A stretch of DNA of 64,000 nt from Nansenia antarctica (GCA_963989245.1 OZ022352.1:15053545-15117544); one strand, 5' to 3'; counted from the first letter of the stretch, positions 40,805 to 53,030 are shown. Numbers and translations: made by a program. The notes: generated from the sequence alone by a model not told the origin.

Positions 40805-40838
40805 TTATTAGTATGCTAGTATGCCATTCCGAACACAG
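40805..40838 (-). repeat. MITE-like terminal repeat, right end
   Basis: Reverse complement reads CTGTGTTCGGAATGGCATAC then TAGCATACTAA, matching the end at 35061. Confidence 0.6.
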
Positions 40839-41151
40839 CGTCAAGCACCATTTATGCAATCTATTTGAGTCCTACTGTCCTGTACAGAGCACATCCTGGG
40901 CTTTCTAATGAGTCGTGTGGGTGTGGCTAACAGAGCTTTTTCTTTTCAAAATGTTCCATATTTTATGGCAACAAGGGAGGTAAGTGATCATTCTTTTGCA
41001 GCTATTATATTTCTTCTGCTAATAATCAAATTGTTCCTTCAATATGAGAGTCTTAACTTCAATTTAGCATGATTTCAGAAATATACAGTAATTGTAAGTT
41101 TCAAAACTTTTATTCAATGTCCTCTGTAGGGGACAACAGGGGACTACCTCC

Positions 41152-41553
41152 TGTTTTTTTTGTTTTGTTTTTTGTTTTGTTTTGATTTTATCCCTTTTTT
41201 CACCCAATTTAGTATCCAATTGTACCCAACCTAGTATCCAATTATCCCCTGCCTATTGCGTAGGATCCGCCGCACGACCCCGTGGCCGGCAGCCCCAGAG
41301 GAGAGAGCCAGGCAGACTAGCTGTCTGGCTCCTCGAGCCCGACACCGTTATTCCGGCACCCCGGGGGCGGTGTTGCGCGACGGATCCTTGTCCGGAAATA
41401 GTCCTATACCCCCCTTGGGAGCGGCCGCTCAATATGCCGCTCCCTGTGGGCCCCGGCCATATCCGGGTCTGGCGAGACCGGGATTCGATCCCAGTCCCCG
41501 GTGGGCAGCTTGCACCAGAGACTGATGCTTAGACCGCTGCGCCACCGCGGGGC
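41152..41553 (-). mobile_element. tRNA-derived SINE (family B), reverse copy
   Basis: Same head (GCCCCGCGGTGGCGCAGCGG read on minus) and body as 40045-40437, with an AAAACAAAACAAAA tail. Confidence 0.85.
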
Positions 41554-41781
41554 ACTACCTCCTGTTTTTAACCAGTTTCCAGTCCCAGTTCTAGCCAATT
41601 CAATGAGGTCGAGACAGATTCTTCTAGATTAGGCAGTCCAGCAAAGTGTTAGGATATATATTTTTCTAAGGTCTTATTGTTCATTCGTCTAGCACCAGCT
41701 GCTCAGCTATGATGTTAGATATCTTATCAGTTTTCCTGTTTTAATATGCACATTATCAGTATTGTACCCTACGAACACATA

Positions 41782-44304
41782 CAGTTAGGTCCATATATAT
41801 TTGGACACAGACAGAATTTGTGTTATTTTAACTGTTTACCAAAACATCTTCAAGTTACAGTTATATATGAGGTAATTCTCATTGGCTCCAAATCCACACT
41901 CACCAAGCACCCCAGTTTCACCCTCAACATAGACAACTCCTTGGTTTCCCCCTCCCCCCAGGTTAAGAGTCTGGGTGTCGTCCTCGACAGCACCCTTTCA
42001 TTCCACTCCCACGTCAACAACACCATCCGGTCTGCTTACTTCCATCTTCGTAATATCAACCGCCTCCGCCCTTCACTCACTCCCAACAGCGCCGCAATCC
42101 TGGTCCACTCCCTCGTCACTTCCCGCCTAGATTACTGTAACTCCCTTCTCTTTGGTCTCCCCCACAAACTGCTCCACAAGATCCAACTGGTCCAGAACGC
42201 TGCTGCCCGTATTGTCACCAGAACCCCTGTCATCAGTCACATCACCCCCATTCTACACCAACTCCACTGGCTCCCCATCAAACACCGCATCGATTACAAA
42301 ATCCTTCTCCATACTTTCAAGGCCATCCATAACCTCGCCCCTCCATACCTGTCCGACCTCCTCCACATCAACATTCCCACCCAATCCCTCAGGTCTGCCT
42401 CCTCCATCAACCTGACCGTCCCCCTAGCCCGTCCCTCCACCATGGGGTTTAGAGCCTTCAGCCGCTCCGCCCCTCGCCTCTGGAACTCCCTCCCCCCCGA
42501 CATCAGGAACATAGATTCAATCTCCTCATTCAAAACCCACCTGTTTACGCAGGCGTATCCCTGTTGATTTACTGTTCCTGTGCTGCTCTGCTGCTAGCTA
42601 TGTTTTATACTGTATATTTATATGTATTTTGTATTTTGAATTTTGTAACTGTTTTTAAATTTGTTGTTGTACGGCGACCTTGAGTGCCATGAAAGGCGCC
42701 TTATAAAATAAATGTATTATTATTATTATTATTATTATTTAAGTGCAGACTCTCAGCTTTAGGGTAAGGGTATTCACATCCAAATTGAAGAAAGGGTTTA
42801 GGAATTACAGCTCTTTAATATGTAGCTCCCTCTTTTTCAAGGGACCAAAAGTAATTGGACAATTGACTCAAAAGCTGTTTCATGGGCCAGTGTGGGCTAT
42901 TTATTCCTTCATTATTTCTTTATCAATTAAGCAGGTAAAAGGTCTGAGTTGATTCCAAGTGTGGCATTTGCATTTGGAAGCTGTTGCTGTATACGCACAA
43001 CATGCAGTCAACAGAGCTCTCAATGCAAGTGAAACAGGCCATCCATAGGCTGTAAAAACAAAACAAAAATCCATCAGAGAGATAGTGGGAACATTAATAG
43101 TGGCCAAATTAACTGTTTGGTACATTCTGAGAAAAAAAGAACGCACTGGTGAGCTCGGCAGCACAAGAAGTTCTGGACGTCCATGGAAGACAAGAGTGGT
43201 GGATGATCACAGGATCCTTTACATGGTAAAGAAAAAACCCATCACAACATCCAGCCAAGTGAAGTCTCCAGCCAGTCTCCAGGAGGTATAGCATATCATT
43301 ATCCATGTGTACCATAAAAGAAAGACTTCACACAAGCAAATACAGAGGGTTCACCACAAGGTGCAAGCCATTCATAAGCCTCAAGAATAGAAAGGCCAGA
43401 TTAGACTTTGACAAAAAACATCTAAAAAAGCCAGCCCTGTTCTGGAACAGCATTCTTTGGACCGATGGAACTAAGATCAACCTGTACCAGAATGATGGGA
43501 AGAAAAAAGTATGGAGAAGGCTTGGAACGGCTCATGATCCGACGCATACCACATCATCTGTGAAAAAAACGTGGAGGCAGTGTGATGACATGGACATGCA
43601 TGGCTTCCAATGGCACTGGGTCACTAGTGTTTATTGATGATGTGACAGAAGACAGAAGCAGACAGATGAATTCTGAAGTGTTTAGGGATATTCTGTCTGC
43701 TCAGATTCAGACAAATTCAGCAAAGTTGATTGGATGGTGCTTCACAATACAGATGGACAATGACCCAAAACATAGTGTGTAAGCAACCCAGGACTTTTTT
43801 AAGGCAAAGAAGTGGAATATTCTGCAATGGCCAGAGTCAATCACCTGATCTCAACCCAATCAAGCATGCATTTCACTTGCTGAAGACAAAACTAAAGGCA
43901 GAAAGACCCACGAACAAACAACAACTGAAGACTGCTGCAGTAAAGGCCTGACAAAGCATCACAAAGGAGGAAACCCAGCATTTGGTGATGTCCATGGGTT
44001 CCAGACTTCAAGCAGTCATTGCCTGCAAAGGATTCTCGACAAAGTATTAAAAATGAACATTTTATGTATGATTATGTTAATTTGTCCAATTACTTTTGAG
44101 CTCCTGAAAATAGGGGACTGTGTATAAAAATGGTTGCAATTCCTAAACGTTTCATACAATATTTTTGTTCAATCCCTTGAATTAAAGCTGAAAGTCTGCA
44201 CTTCAATTACATTTCAATTGTTTCATTTCAAATCCATTGTGGTGGCATACAGAGCCAAAATTATGGAAATTGTGTCACTGTCCAAATACTTCCCGACCTA
44301 ACTG
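41782..44304 (+). mobile_element. Tc1/mariner element, broken, with nested LINE
   Basis: Ends CAGTTAGGTCCATATATATT and the inverse of CCAAATACTTCCCGACCTAACTG, with TA on both sides (41780-41781, 44305-44306). The transposase relic lies at about 42990-44060: RKKERTGELGSTRSSGRPW (DNA-binding region), ILWTDGTKINLYQND (first catalytic Asp region), MDNDPKHSV (second Asp) and PDLNPIKHAFHLLK (third position). It is cut by several frameshifts and stops. A LINE is inserted at 41873-42740. Confidence 0.9.
41873..42740 (+). mobile_element. L2-like LINE 3' part inside the Tc1 element
   Basis: Open frame to the stop at 42565-42567: QVKSLGVVLDSTLSFHSHV, SRLDYCNSLLFGLP, NAAARIVTRTP, LHWLPIKHRIDYKILL and FSRSAPRLWNSLP. 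The 3' UTR ends CCTTGAGTGCCATGAAAGGC, GCCTTATAAAATAAATG and an (ATT)n tail at 42716-42738. The reading frame is intact for over 200 residues. Confidence 0.9.
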
Positions 44305-44314
44305 TATGACCAAT

Positions 44315-44669
44315 TGTAATAGCAAGGGAATGAGGGAGTTCCTGTCTGTCTAGGAAGGCGTCTGATGGCCTTGAAGCCAGGTGTAGCAGGATACTCCTTT
44401 CTCAGTTCTCACGTCAAACACAAGACAACACTCCATTCATAGTTTTAGAACATTCTAATAGGCCATTCAGCTGTTACATCACAGTGGCCAAAAGGGGAAG
44501 GACTCTGTGTCTTGTGAAAGTATATAATGTATTGTAATCTGAAGAAGACCACCTTATTCTGAGACCGACCTCAGGATAAGGTGCAACTCTGTACTACACG
44601 TGTGATATTCAATAAATATACCACTTGTGCAATAGAGAACATCTCTTCTCTTTCTTGGAGCAGTCAACA
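44315..44669 (+). mobile_element. Possible solo LTR
   Basis: Begins TGTAATAGC and ends GTCAACA; has TATATAATG near 44521 and ATTCAATAAATATACC near 44609 at LTR-like spacing. No clear target duplication, so tentative. Confidence 0.35.
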
Positions 44670-45889
44670 AAAGAACCGATTTTGATTTTATTCTAACAAG
44701 TCACAAATGATCTTGATTTGTCTGATGAGAAAAATAATTATGCCCTTTGGAAGGTGAAACCTCTCTTAAACAGAGTGCAATAATGTTTCTGAAATGAATT
44801 ACATGACATTAATCATTACATTACATAATTATATTCTGTGATCAAACTAAGACCTGATGTCCACTACAGGGGGCATATGCAAAAAAAAGATTTTTTTATT
44901 TTTTTTTGCTGCAACATGTTTCTTTCAATTATATTTTAAAAAGTCTGAATGTCAAAAAATAATTTCTTCTAAGGGTGCATGCAGTAGTCTTTCTTCGCCA
45001 TCTTTCTTATTCTTTCTAGATATTTCATGTAGAATAGCCTACTGTTTCTACATGTCATGTTCTATCTACCCCCCCCCCCCCCCCCCCAAATCAATAAATC
45101 TGTCCATCCTCATAACTCATAGTCCTAATTGGATCAACTTAATTTCAAATGAATAAATTCGACTTTATTTGCAATTAATTAAGTGTACTTTATTTTTTTA
45201 ATTAAATTATTTATAAAGCAATGATGATTAGGCCTAAAGCTGTTTGTTCTGCTATTCCAATAAACTATGTAGACTAGTTATCAACGTGGTCTGCATTGGG
45301 CTCTGGGCCAGACTATAACCCTAACCCTAACCCTAACCCTAGTCTATGGAGGAGAATGAAGTAGTCATAGTTCATAATGTATCCTACACATCAGCTTCCA
45401 AGGGAATTATGTTACCAATGTTGCTGCAGCCTGGGTTTATTATTGCACAGGTAGGGCAACCTGCCCCATACAGGTTGGTACTGAAGGGATGGTTCACTAG
45501 TTTAAAAGGATGGTTCACTCTATCTCCAGGTTAAGTGATTGTGGCTACTGGACATAACTAAATAACACAGATAAAGCACAACATATCTAGTTTGATCAAT
45601 AAATGGGAGATATATCTGTAAAAACAAATGTAAGTGTAAAAATAGCGAACCAGTACTACAAGAAATTATCATGCATGTAGATTGCATAGAGGCAGCATCT
45701 ATGACGTAAGCATGATCCATGTGTGCTGTCTGGGCGTAAGGGTTACTGTTATTGACATACAGTATCACATGATCTTATCGATACAATCGTGGGTCAAGCT
45801 ATGCACAACTTTACAAAAAACAAGTTTGGAGACTGCAATATTTATTTTCAAGTCAGCATGAAGACCAGTGGCATTATGGTGACAACGCT
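44670..45889. other. Intergenic DNA downstream of the ZP1/4-like gene
   Basis: Poly(T) at 44890-44907, poly(C) at 45066-45087, and a repeated GGATGGTTCACT at 45488 and 45510. No gene seen. Confidence 0.5.
45315..45341. repeat. Short interstitial telomere-type repeat
   Basis: Four perfect CCCTAA units. Confidence 0.9.
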
Positions 45890-46693
45890 CTAGTCAGATG
45901 TTGACATAGGAAGGGACATGATCACTTCCTTACTGGAAACCACTGTAGACTCTGTTCTGCTCGTCTTCTGGGCTGCATCAGGAAGATCTCTCCCTGAAAA
46001 TGATGTACAGAATCATGTAGTTTGATGCAGACTGGGACAATAACTAGGGGTGGGCATCGACGATCGATAATTGATCGATAAGGATCTTGGTCGATCACAA
46101 AATAAAACATTTGGTCGATCACAAAAAAAAAAAAAATTTGTTTTTTTGTTTTTGTGATCGACCAAATGTTTTATTTTGTGATCGACCAAGATCCTTATCG
46201 ATCAATTATCGATCAATTATCGATCGTCGATGCCCACCCCTAACTCAAACAGTTCCCTCCTGGCCTCCTTCACCCACCTTCACAGATCTGATAGACTAAG
46301 AACTAGGCCTGGGTAGGTTTAAACAAAAGCAACATGTCACATCAGATCAGAGAAAGGTGTGAGTGAACAAGTATAGAGGGAGGGGCAAAAGTAAGCCTTA
46401 TAAAATGATATATTCTGTATAGTACTCACTGAACTTCCTGTGAGGGTCGGTGCATCTTGGTTGACAAGAGTCTCCACTGGATGGCTGGCACACAGCTGTG
46501 CTACAGTGGATGAACACCTGCAAGAAAGAATAATAGGGCGGTTTGATTAAGGAGAGGGGATAGTCAAAAGCATTTTTGTTATGAACCAGTCCACTAACCC
46601 ACCTGCCTGGCTTAGTCTAGGGTTCTACCTAGGTTAGTAACCTCTGTAACCCTTCCCTCTGAGTGTTGCATTTGAAGTGAAAGTGAAATATAT

Positions 46694-46741
<48 letters not shown>

Positions 46742-49585
46742 TGTACTGGAGGGAAGGCAGTCACTTACTCCACAGCAAAGGCAAGTCCCTAATACTCTTT
46801 ACTTTAACTAACATGCTTCCTTTAAAGGAACAGCCAGCGGCAACTGCAGTGACCGCGCTGCCTCGCCAATAGCATGAGATGTGTCAATTTATGTTTTATG
46901 TGGTGTCTCACTAGTGTCATTCAATCTACCATACATTTAACTACTAACTAATTAACTGTCACACATTTAATAATCTAAAAAGCATTGGAATCAAGGTTGG
47001 TGGCAGTTGAATTTCAATTCAGTCAATCGTACTGTAAATTGAAATGAACACATTATTGCAAACAGGGCATTTGAATTGAATTACACAATAAACTGAACAT
47101 TAGAAGCTTTCGGTGGAAATAATTTCTCCATATTCAATTGTAAATTCAATTGATTCTCCTGAATTTACTCAATTGGAATCGAATTGACCCCAAACCTGAT
47201 TGGAATACATTTATTACCTGCTCCCTCAAAGGACTCATTGCAGAATCCACAAAGGTAAACATCTGGAATTTGAAACGCCTGTAGTGGCTTGGGCATGTTA
47301 GCCCAGAGCTGGAATCTACAAGGATCAAGGTGGACAGGTAACGGTCATCCTGGTAGGGACAGCTGGAGAGAGTAAAGGAGGGAAAAACAAGGTGAGGAAT
47401 TTGTTTCTGTCTGTGTCAGCCATCGCTATGTGTCTCAATGCTCATACTTTCACATATTTGTGCTGCACTTGATTAAGTTTGCCTGGTACAATGGAAGCCT
47501 AGTAATTTGGGATCCTATGGAATAGGACTAAAAGTGCGAACTCCATACCAGCAATGTCAGTTGAGCAATTGATAGTTACCCGTCAATCAGGAGGTCCCAC
47601 TGGGGCAGGCTGTAGGGGTTGGCGGTGGTAGTGGTCCAGCAGCGGTCCAGAGTGAGGACAATGTTGGGGTCATTCCTGCCCACGATGTAAACCTCAACAA
47701 AGACAGACTCCCGAAGGATCTTGGTGACAGGGTAGTCTGCATCTCCATAGTAAGAGCCGTAGGCCACACTTTCTGTTTCAAAGAGAAAATAGGTTTGTTA
47801 ACACATTCCATAGAAATGAACAAAGGTGCTAAGTTATAGTTCCACTGACCTTCATCACATCCCTTTGACAAACATTCGCCGTTGCCCAGTCTGAGTGCCA
47901 CTTCCATGGGTCCAGGAAGCACGACTGAAGGTGGTGGAGGAGGAACGTTGACTTCAATCACCACAGCCTCAACAGAAGTACCAAAATACCTACACTGGAA
48001 GAGCAGCCTGAGAAGAGAATATGGTCAGATATACAATATTACATTGAAATCTATTATGCTTGGCACATTTATTTATTTATTTATTATTTTTCAGAATGGC
48101 ATCTTATTTGTTTATTAACTATAAATGTTTATTGAAGTTCCCCCACACAAAGCTGTTTGTGCACTTGGGAAAACATGTTAGATGTAAATGATCAATATCA
48201 AACCCCGTACTCATAGGAGCTGTCCCTCGTGATGGCGCCAAGAGGTCCAACTGCCACTTCATATGAGGAGATCATCTTGTTCTCATAGATCACAACACCA
48301 GGCTCCTCCTGCAAGATGCAAAACCAATTATAAAGCTCATTGATATAGGACATTTCTGCATACTCAAACACAGTGAAACCCAGGTCATACCCTCATAATG
48401 GTGCCACAGGCAGTGACAGGGAACTGGTAGACAGCAAAGAGAGCGTTGGTGTCAACAGTGCCGCAGGGGGCTTCGCTTCCTCCCAGCATAGTGATGGACC
48501 CCATGTCCAGGTGGGGCAGGGTGGCATCTATGGCTGCCACCACTATAAACTGAGCATCCTTGGTACACTGGACAGTCACTAGTTACAAAAAGCAAAGCAA
48601 CATAGAGTAAGATGCATTGTCATGAATTGTGTTTTATGAACAAAATGTCACTTTTCTGAAAGAGCAATAGATGACATTGGTAAACATATTGTGAGAGTTA
48701 GGATTAAAAAAACAAACCTGCTTTCCCATAAAAGCAACTGCGCCCGTCAAAACAGCAATTTATTGCCTCACACTGGGCAGAAGAAATGTCTGAGAGTCCA
48801 CAATTCACCTTGTAATGGTCCTCAACATCACAGGTTTGAAATATTTCTTGAGTAGGATCGGAAACTTTCGGTTTCTGAGGAACGGCTGGCGGAGCCGCAG
48901 GTCTCTGAGGAGTGGCTAGCGCATGACTGACATCCGGGGCAGGCATCCACCTGTCCTCCTTGAAATAAGCAGAATGCTGAGGTTGCATGGCTTGTCTCGG
49001 AGGATCCTTGTTCCAAACGGGAGGCTGAGGGTTCTGGGGTCTCGGAGGATCCTTGTTCCAAACGGGAGGCTGAGGGTTCTGGGGTCTCGGAGGATCCTTG
49101 TTCCAAACGGGAGGCTGAGGATTCTGGGGTCTTGGAGGATTCTTGTTCCAAACGGGAGGCTGAGGGTTCTGGGGTCTCGGAGGATCCTTGTTCCAAACGG
49201 GTGGCTGAGGATTCTGGGGTCTCGGAGGATCCTTGTTCCAAACGGGAGGCTGAGGATTCTGGGGTCTCGGAGGATCCTTGTTCCAAACGGGAGGCTGAGG
49301 ATTCTGGGGTCTCGGAGGATCCTTGTTCCAAACGGGAGGCTGAGGATTCTGGGGTCTCGGGGGATCCTTGTTCCAAACGGGAGGCTGAGGATTCTGGGGT
49401 CTCGGAGGATCCTTGTTCCAAACGGGTGGCTGAGGATTCTGGGGTCTCGGAGGAGCCTTGTTCCAAACGGGTGGCAGAGGATTCTGGGGTTGCTTGGTTT
49501 GTCCTCCACTCCACCTGTCGTCGTCATCATCACACAGACAGCCAATCATGGCCACTGCCACAAGGCAAAGTGCACTCCACTTCAT
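45890..49585 (-). CDS. Egg-envelope ZP protein, ZP1/ZP4 type (choriogenin H-like)
   Basis: Structural protein of the fish egg coat. Eight exons: 48718-49585, 48391-48578, 48211-48308, 47850-48007, 47580-47772, 47218-47362, 46430-46517, 45890-45993; GT-AG, phases consistent, 613 residues. Order: signal peptide 1-18 (MKWSALCLVAVAMIGCLC), acidic DDDDDR, eleven 15-residue Pro-rich repeats (PPVWNKDPPRPQNPQ) at about 31-197, trefoil domain about 250-288 (CDVEDHYKVNC, CEAINCCFD), then a ZP domain (VTVQCTKDAQF, LLFQCRYFGTS, TLDRCWTT, VFIHCSTAVC). The exon 7/8 junction encodes RKFRRD, a candidate furin-like site; no membrane anchor follows, as in many fish ZP proteins. The trefoil marks the ZP1/ZP4 group rather than ZP2/ZP3. 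Expression is expected in ovary or liver. Confidence 0.9.
46045..46242. mobile_element. Foldback MITE / perfect long hairpin
   Basis: TAGGGGTGGGCATCGACGAT ... inverse, two arms of about 85-95 bp separated by a short A/T-rich loop (46117-46150). The right arm has one extra ATCAATTATCG unit. GATCGATAATTGATCGAT and GGTCGATCAC motifs repeat in each arm. Lies in the last intron of the ZP1/4-like gene. TAGGGGTGGGC is a hAT-like terminus. Confidence 0.85.
46694..46741. repeat. (GT)n microsatellite
   Basis: About 23 GT units in intron 6 of the ZP1/4-like gene. Confidence 0.95.
48998..49490 (-). repeat. 45-bp coding minisatellite, 11 units
   Basis: Encodes the Pro-rich repeats of the ZP1/4-like protein. 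Units differ by few synonymous or D/N changes; all reading frames are open, giving several long false ORFs on both strands. Confidence 0.95.
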
Positions 49586-49652
49586 GGCTTCACAACACTA
49601 AGTGATCCACTAGGTTCCCTGGATGTTGTGAGGAAGATTGAGAAGTTGACTA

Positions 49653-49661
49653 CTTTTATAA
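49653..49661 (-). promoter_or_regulatory. TATA box of the ZP1/4-like gene
   Basis: TTATAAAAG on the minus strand, about 70 bp upstream of the start codon and about 30 bp upstream of the shared CAACATCCAG 5' UTR sequence. Confidence 0.7.
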
Positions 49662-49699
49662 TGTATTGAGCCTGTTCACTCGTCAAACACCCCTCCCCT

Positions 49700-50735
49700 T
49701 TTTCTTACTGTTTCTTTGCTGACTGCTTTGAGAAATCTGCCCTAGACAATTAAATCCCCTGGTTGATTGTTTTTAATAGTGGAAAGTTCAGAGAAGCTGT
49801 TTCATAGGCTCTATGCTGAAAAAGAAAACAAAAAAATTATGTATTATATACTATTATTTGTATGCACTAGGTATAACGATAAATGAACAATATGTTTATA
49901 ATTGTGGGTCATGTTGTATGTATTGAGTATAAGACTGAAGAAATAAACTATTACAGTACACATTTGAATTAATATATTTGTATAATGCTGTATAAAACGT
50001 AAATGTAAAATCTAAAACGTTTAATACCAAGCAGAATAGGTGAATGAACCCTGCATTGCATACTTGCATAATAATCATTGATTGACATGCAATGTGTCAC
50101 TTACTAAGACCTTGAACAAATGTTAAACTTGTTTGAAGTCATCATGACCTTGATAAAGGTCTTTGTGACACACACTGTGCAAGACAATAAATGTTGATTT
50201 TGCCTCACACTGTGTGCAGAAGTTCTGTTAAAGTTTTAGAGTAGCAAGAGTTTTGTTAAAGTTATCCACAAAATATCACACTATCCGGGAATAACATATA
50301 AGTCGTTAAGTATGATGCCTTCATAAACATTTTCATTAGGATTATGGTTGGTTGGTTACTGTACAATCTTCAATAGAAAAATGATTGACTTTATTTATGA
50401 TTGTACTGCATGTTTGAGTGTGTAATTGCATTGTATGTGTGGCTATGTTCCTAATTTGTTTATGGTCAGTTTTAACTTTGTAAAGTAAGTGTTTGTGTTA
50501 TCTTTGTGAATCACATGAAATATTGTATTAGTAATATAGGCTAATACAGTAATGTAATATGATCTGCTGTCTTGCACCAAGTCTCTCTTGAAAATGAGTT
50601 TTTATCTCAATGAGACTAACCTGAATAAATACAATGCAAAAGGCCTACATAGATGTATTTCTGAGCAAATATCATACTACATAAAGGTTGGCAAATGTTT
50701 TGCAATATGCCACATGCCGCATGGTGCCAAATGTT
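49700..50735. other. Intergenic DNA between the two ZP genes, AT-rich
   Basis: No gene or recognised repeat. TTGTGAC...CTTGATAAAGGTCTTTGTGA at 50140-50170 resembles a dispersed repeat end. Confidence 0.5.
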
Positions 50736-50736
50736 A

Positions 50737-51307
50737 GGATGTAATGTTAGGACATGTTACAGTAGTGTTAATGTTAGGACATGTTACAGTAGTGTTAATG
50801 TTAGGACATGTTACAGTAGTGTTAATGTTAGGACATGTTACAGTAGTGTTGATGTTAGGACATGTTACAGTAGTGTTGATGTTAGGACATGTTACAGTAG
50901 TGTTGATGTTAGGACATGTTACAGTAGTGTTGATGTTAGGACATGTTACAGTAGTGTTAATGTTAGGACATGTTACAGTAGTGTTGATGTTAGGACATGT
51001 TACAGTAGTGTTAATGTTAGGACATGTTACAGTAGTGTTAATGTTAGGACATGTTACAGTAGTGTTAATGTTAGGACATGTTACAGTAGTGTTAATGTTA
51101 GGACATGTTACAGTAGTGTTAATGTTAGGACATGTTACAGTAGTGTTAATGTTAGGACATGTTACAGTAGTGTTGATGTTAGGACATGTTACAGTAGTGT
51201 TGATGTTAGGACATGTTACAGTAGTGTTAATGTTAGGACATGTTACAGTAGTGTTAATGTTAGGACATGTTACAGTAGTGTTAATGTTAGGACCTGTTAC
51301 AGTAGTG
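50737..51307. repeat. 27-bp minisatellite, 21 units
   Basis: Unit AATGTTAGGACATGTTACAG plus TAGTGTT. The first base alternates A or G in the order AAAAGGGGAGAAAAAAGGAAA; otherwise units are nearly identical. Open in every frame on both strands, so the 199-213-codon ORFs are not genes. Confidence 0.97.
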
Positions 51308-51390
51308 TGTTGTAGTTGGAAGTGGGGCCGCATCCTTTTAACAACATGTTATTCATCATATTATCATAGTAATTTTGACATTTAATTAAT

Positions 51391-51595
51391 TTTGACATTT
51401 AGCAGACGCTTTTAATCCAAAGCGACTTACAATTACAAATGACAGGGACATTCCCCCTGGAGTAACTGAGGGCTAAGTGCCTTACTCAAGGGCACACTAG
51501 TAGTGGTGTGGTTTCAGGCGGGATTTGAACTCACAACCTTCTGATCACAAGTCCAACTCACTATCCACTAGACCACCACTACCCCAATAATTATG
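51391..51595 (-). mobile_element. V-SINE-like element
   Basis: On minus: tRNA-like head GGGGTAGTGGTGGTCTAGTG, box B GAGTTCAAATCCC, and the conserved tail TAAGTCGCTTTGGATTAAAA, GCGTCTGCTAAATG shared by V-SINE-type elements of fish. Confidence 0.8.
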
Positions 51596-52179
51596 AGAAC
51601 TACATACAGACTTGATTTATAAGCAAATGTCTTATTGTGATCAAACCTGTCTTAATGTAGAGACATTTCCCAAATGGGCATGACCCACTATGTTACATTT
51701 AAAATTCATTTTAGACATGGTTGATTAAGCGGACCGTAGTAATGAAACACAGGACCAACGGATTTAAAGAGGTACAAGGTAGTTGTTACAAGTATCTGAC
51801 CATTAATTCTTGCTTAAAACTCAAATACTAAGCAGGCTTGGTGTACTCCTGAACTGTTCATAAACAAACTGTGTATACTGGCAAAATAATCATTTACTGA
51901 CATGGAACATTTCGGTCACAAAGACCTTTCTCAAGGACATAGTCAATCTTTGTGACTGAAAAACAGTATCCAGATCCCCGACATTAATGGACATTAATCG
52001 TCAGACATGATTGTTTTCACCCACTGTTGATAACAAAAGTTGTCGTATGTCTTTATCTATTATAATAATATACTTGAAACTATTTATTATTCAGCATCAT
52101 TATGTCAGAGAAATATAGAGTATTCTTTCTAACAAAGATATCTACATACATTCAGGATGTTGTGTATCCCTGGAAACTT

Positions 52180-53030
52180 CTACTTTTTTAGATATATCAA
52201 TCATATATCATCATGCAGATGATACACGTTTATTTTGTTCTGGCAAACATTTGGAGCAGCTTCTGGATACAGTGGAAACGGAACTACAAACTATAAAACG
52301 ATGGTTTGACACAAACAAGTTGTCATTGAACTTATGATATTTGGAAATCGAAAAATGTATAGTCAAGTACAAATCATGATTGATAATGTTGAAATTGAAA
52401 GAGTTTATGAAAACTAATTGGGAGTTTTGGGAGTTGTTATAGACCACAAACAAGTCTATTGCAATACTGCATAAAACAAAAGACATACTCAATCCAAAAT
52501 CATTACACATAATATGTACCGTTCTCTAATAGTTCCATACATAACTTACTGTGTGGAAGTGTGGGGAAACACATACAAAACAATCACAAATCCAATTTAT
52601 TTACTACAGAAAAGAGCTATACGAATTGCATAGTGGCAATAAACGTTATCTCAATCTCAATCTCAATCTCAATAAACAGAGCTGCCTATCAAGAACCAAC
52701 TAACAAATTATTCATAAACACCTATGATTAGGGGAAAACCTCTAATGTAAAAAGGGTAGGTGCATTAACATAGTTTTTTGTTTGGTACTTTTGAGTGTAA
52801 GTGACATGTGTAAGTGACATTTTGTTTATAAAAGTTTCAGTGTTTTGATTATGCACTCATAAAAATAAAAATAAAAATACATACATGTAACAAGGGTAGG
52901 CGCAATAAGCCATGGCTTCAGCCTACACCTTTTTGGTCCTGGTGTTACTCATTGTGACAGTGTACATTTTTTATATCTGTATTATGAATTGTATAAGGGA
53001 CCAAAATAAACATTCTCAATCAATCAATCA
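52180..53030 (+). mobile_element. Degraded LINE 3' part
   Basis: Translates with many breaks as HHADDTRLFCSGKHLEQLL, DTVETELQTIKRWFDTNKL and later ELYELHSG, an old reverse transcriptase end, with (TCTCAA)n at 52650-52675 and a (TCAA)n tail at 53018-53032. Confidence 0.7.

Noticed and set aside
48828..49669. Long alternative-frame ORFs over the ZP1/4 repeat region on both strands
   Set aside because: 45-bp coding repeat leaves all frames open; only the frame with signal peptide, trefoil and correct splice phases is a gene.
50737..51307. CRISPR-like appearance of regular repeats
   Set aside because: Units are contiguous with no spacers, and the genome is eukaryotic.
50695..51385. Three overlapping ORFs of 199-213 codons with perfect 9-residue repeats
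   Set aside because: They are the open frames of a 27-bp minisatellite; a unit divisible by three without stops is open in any frame.
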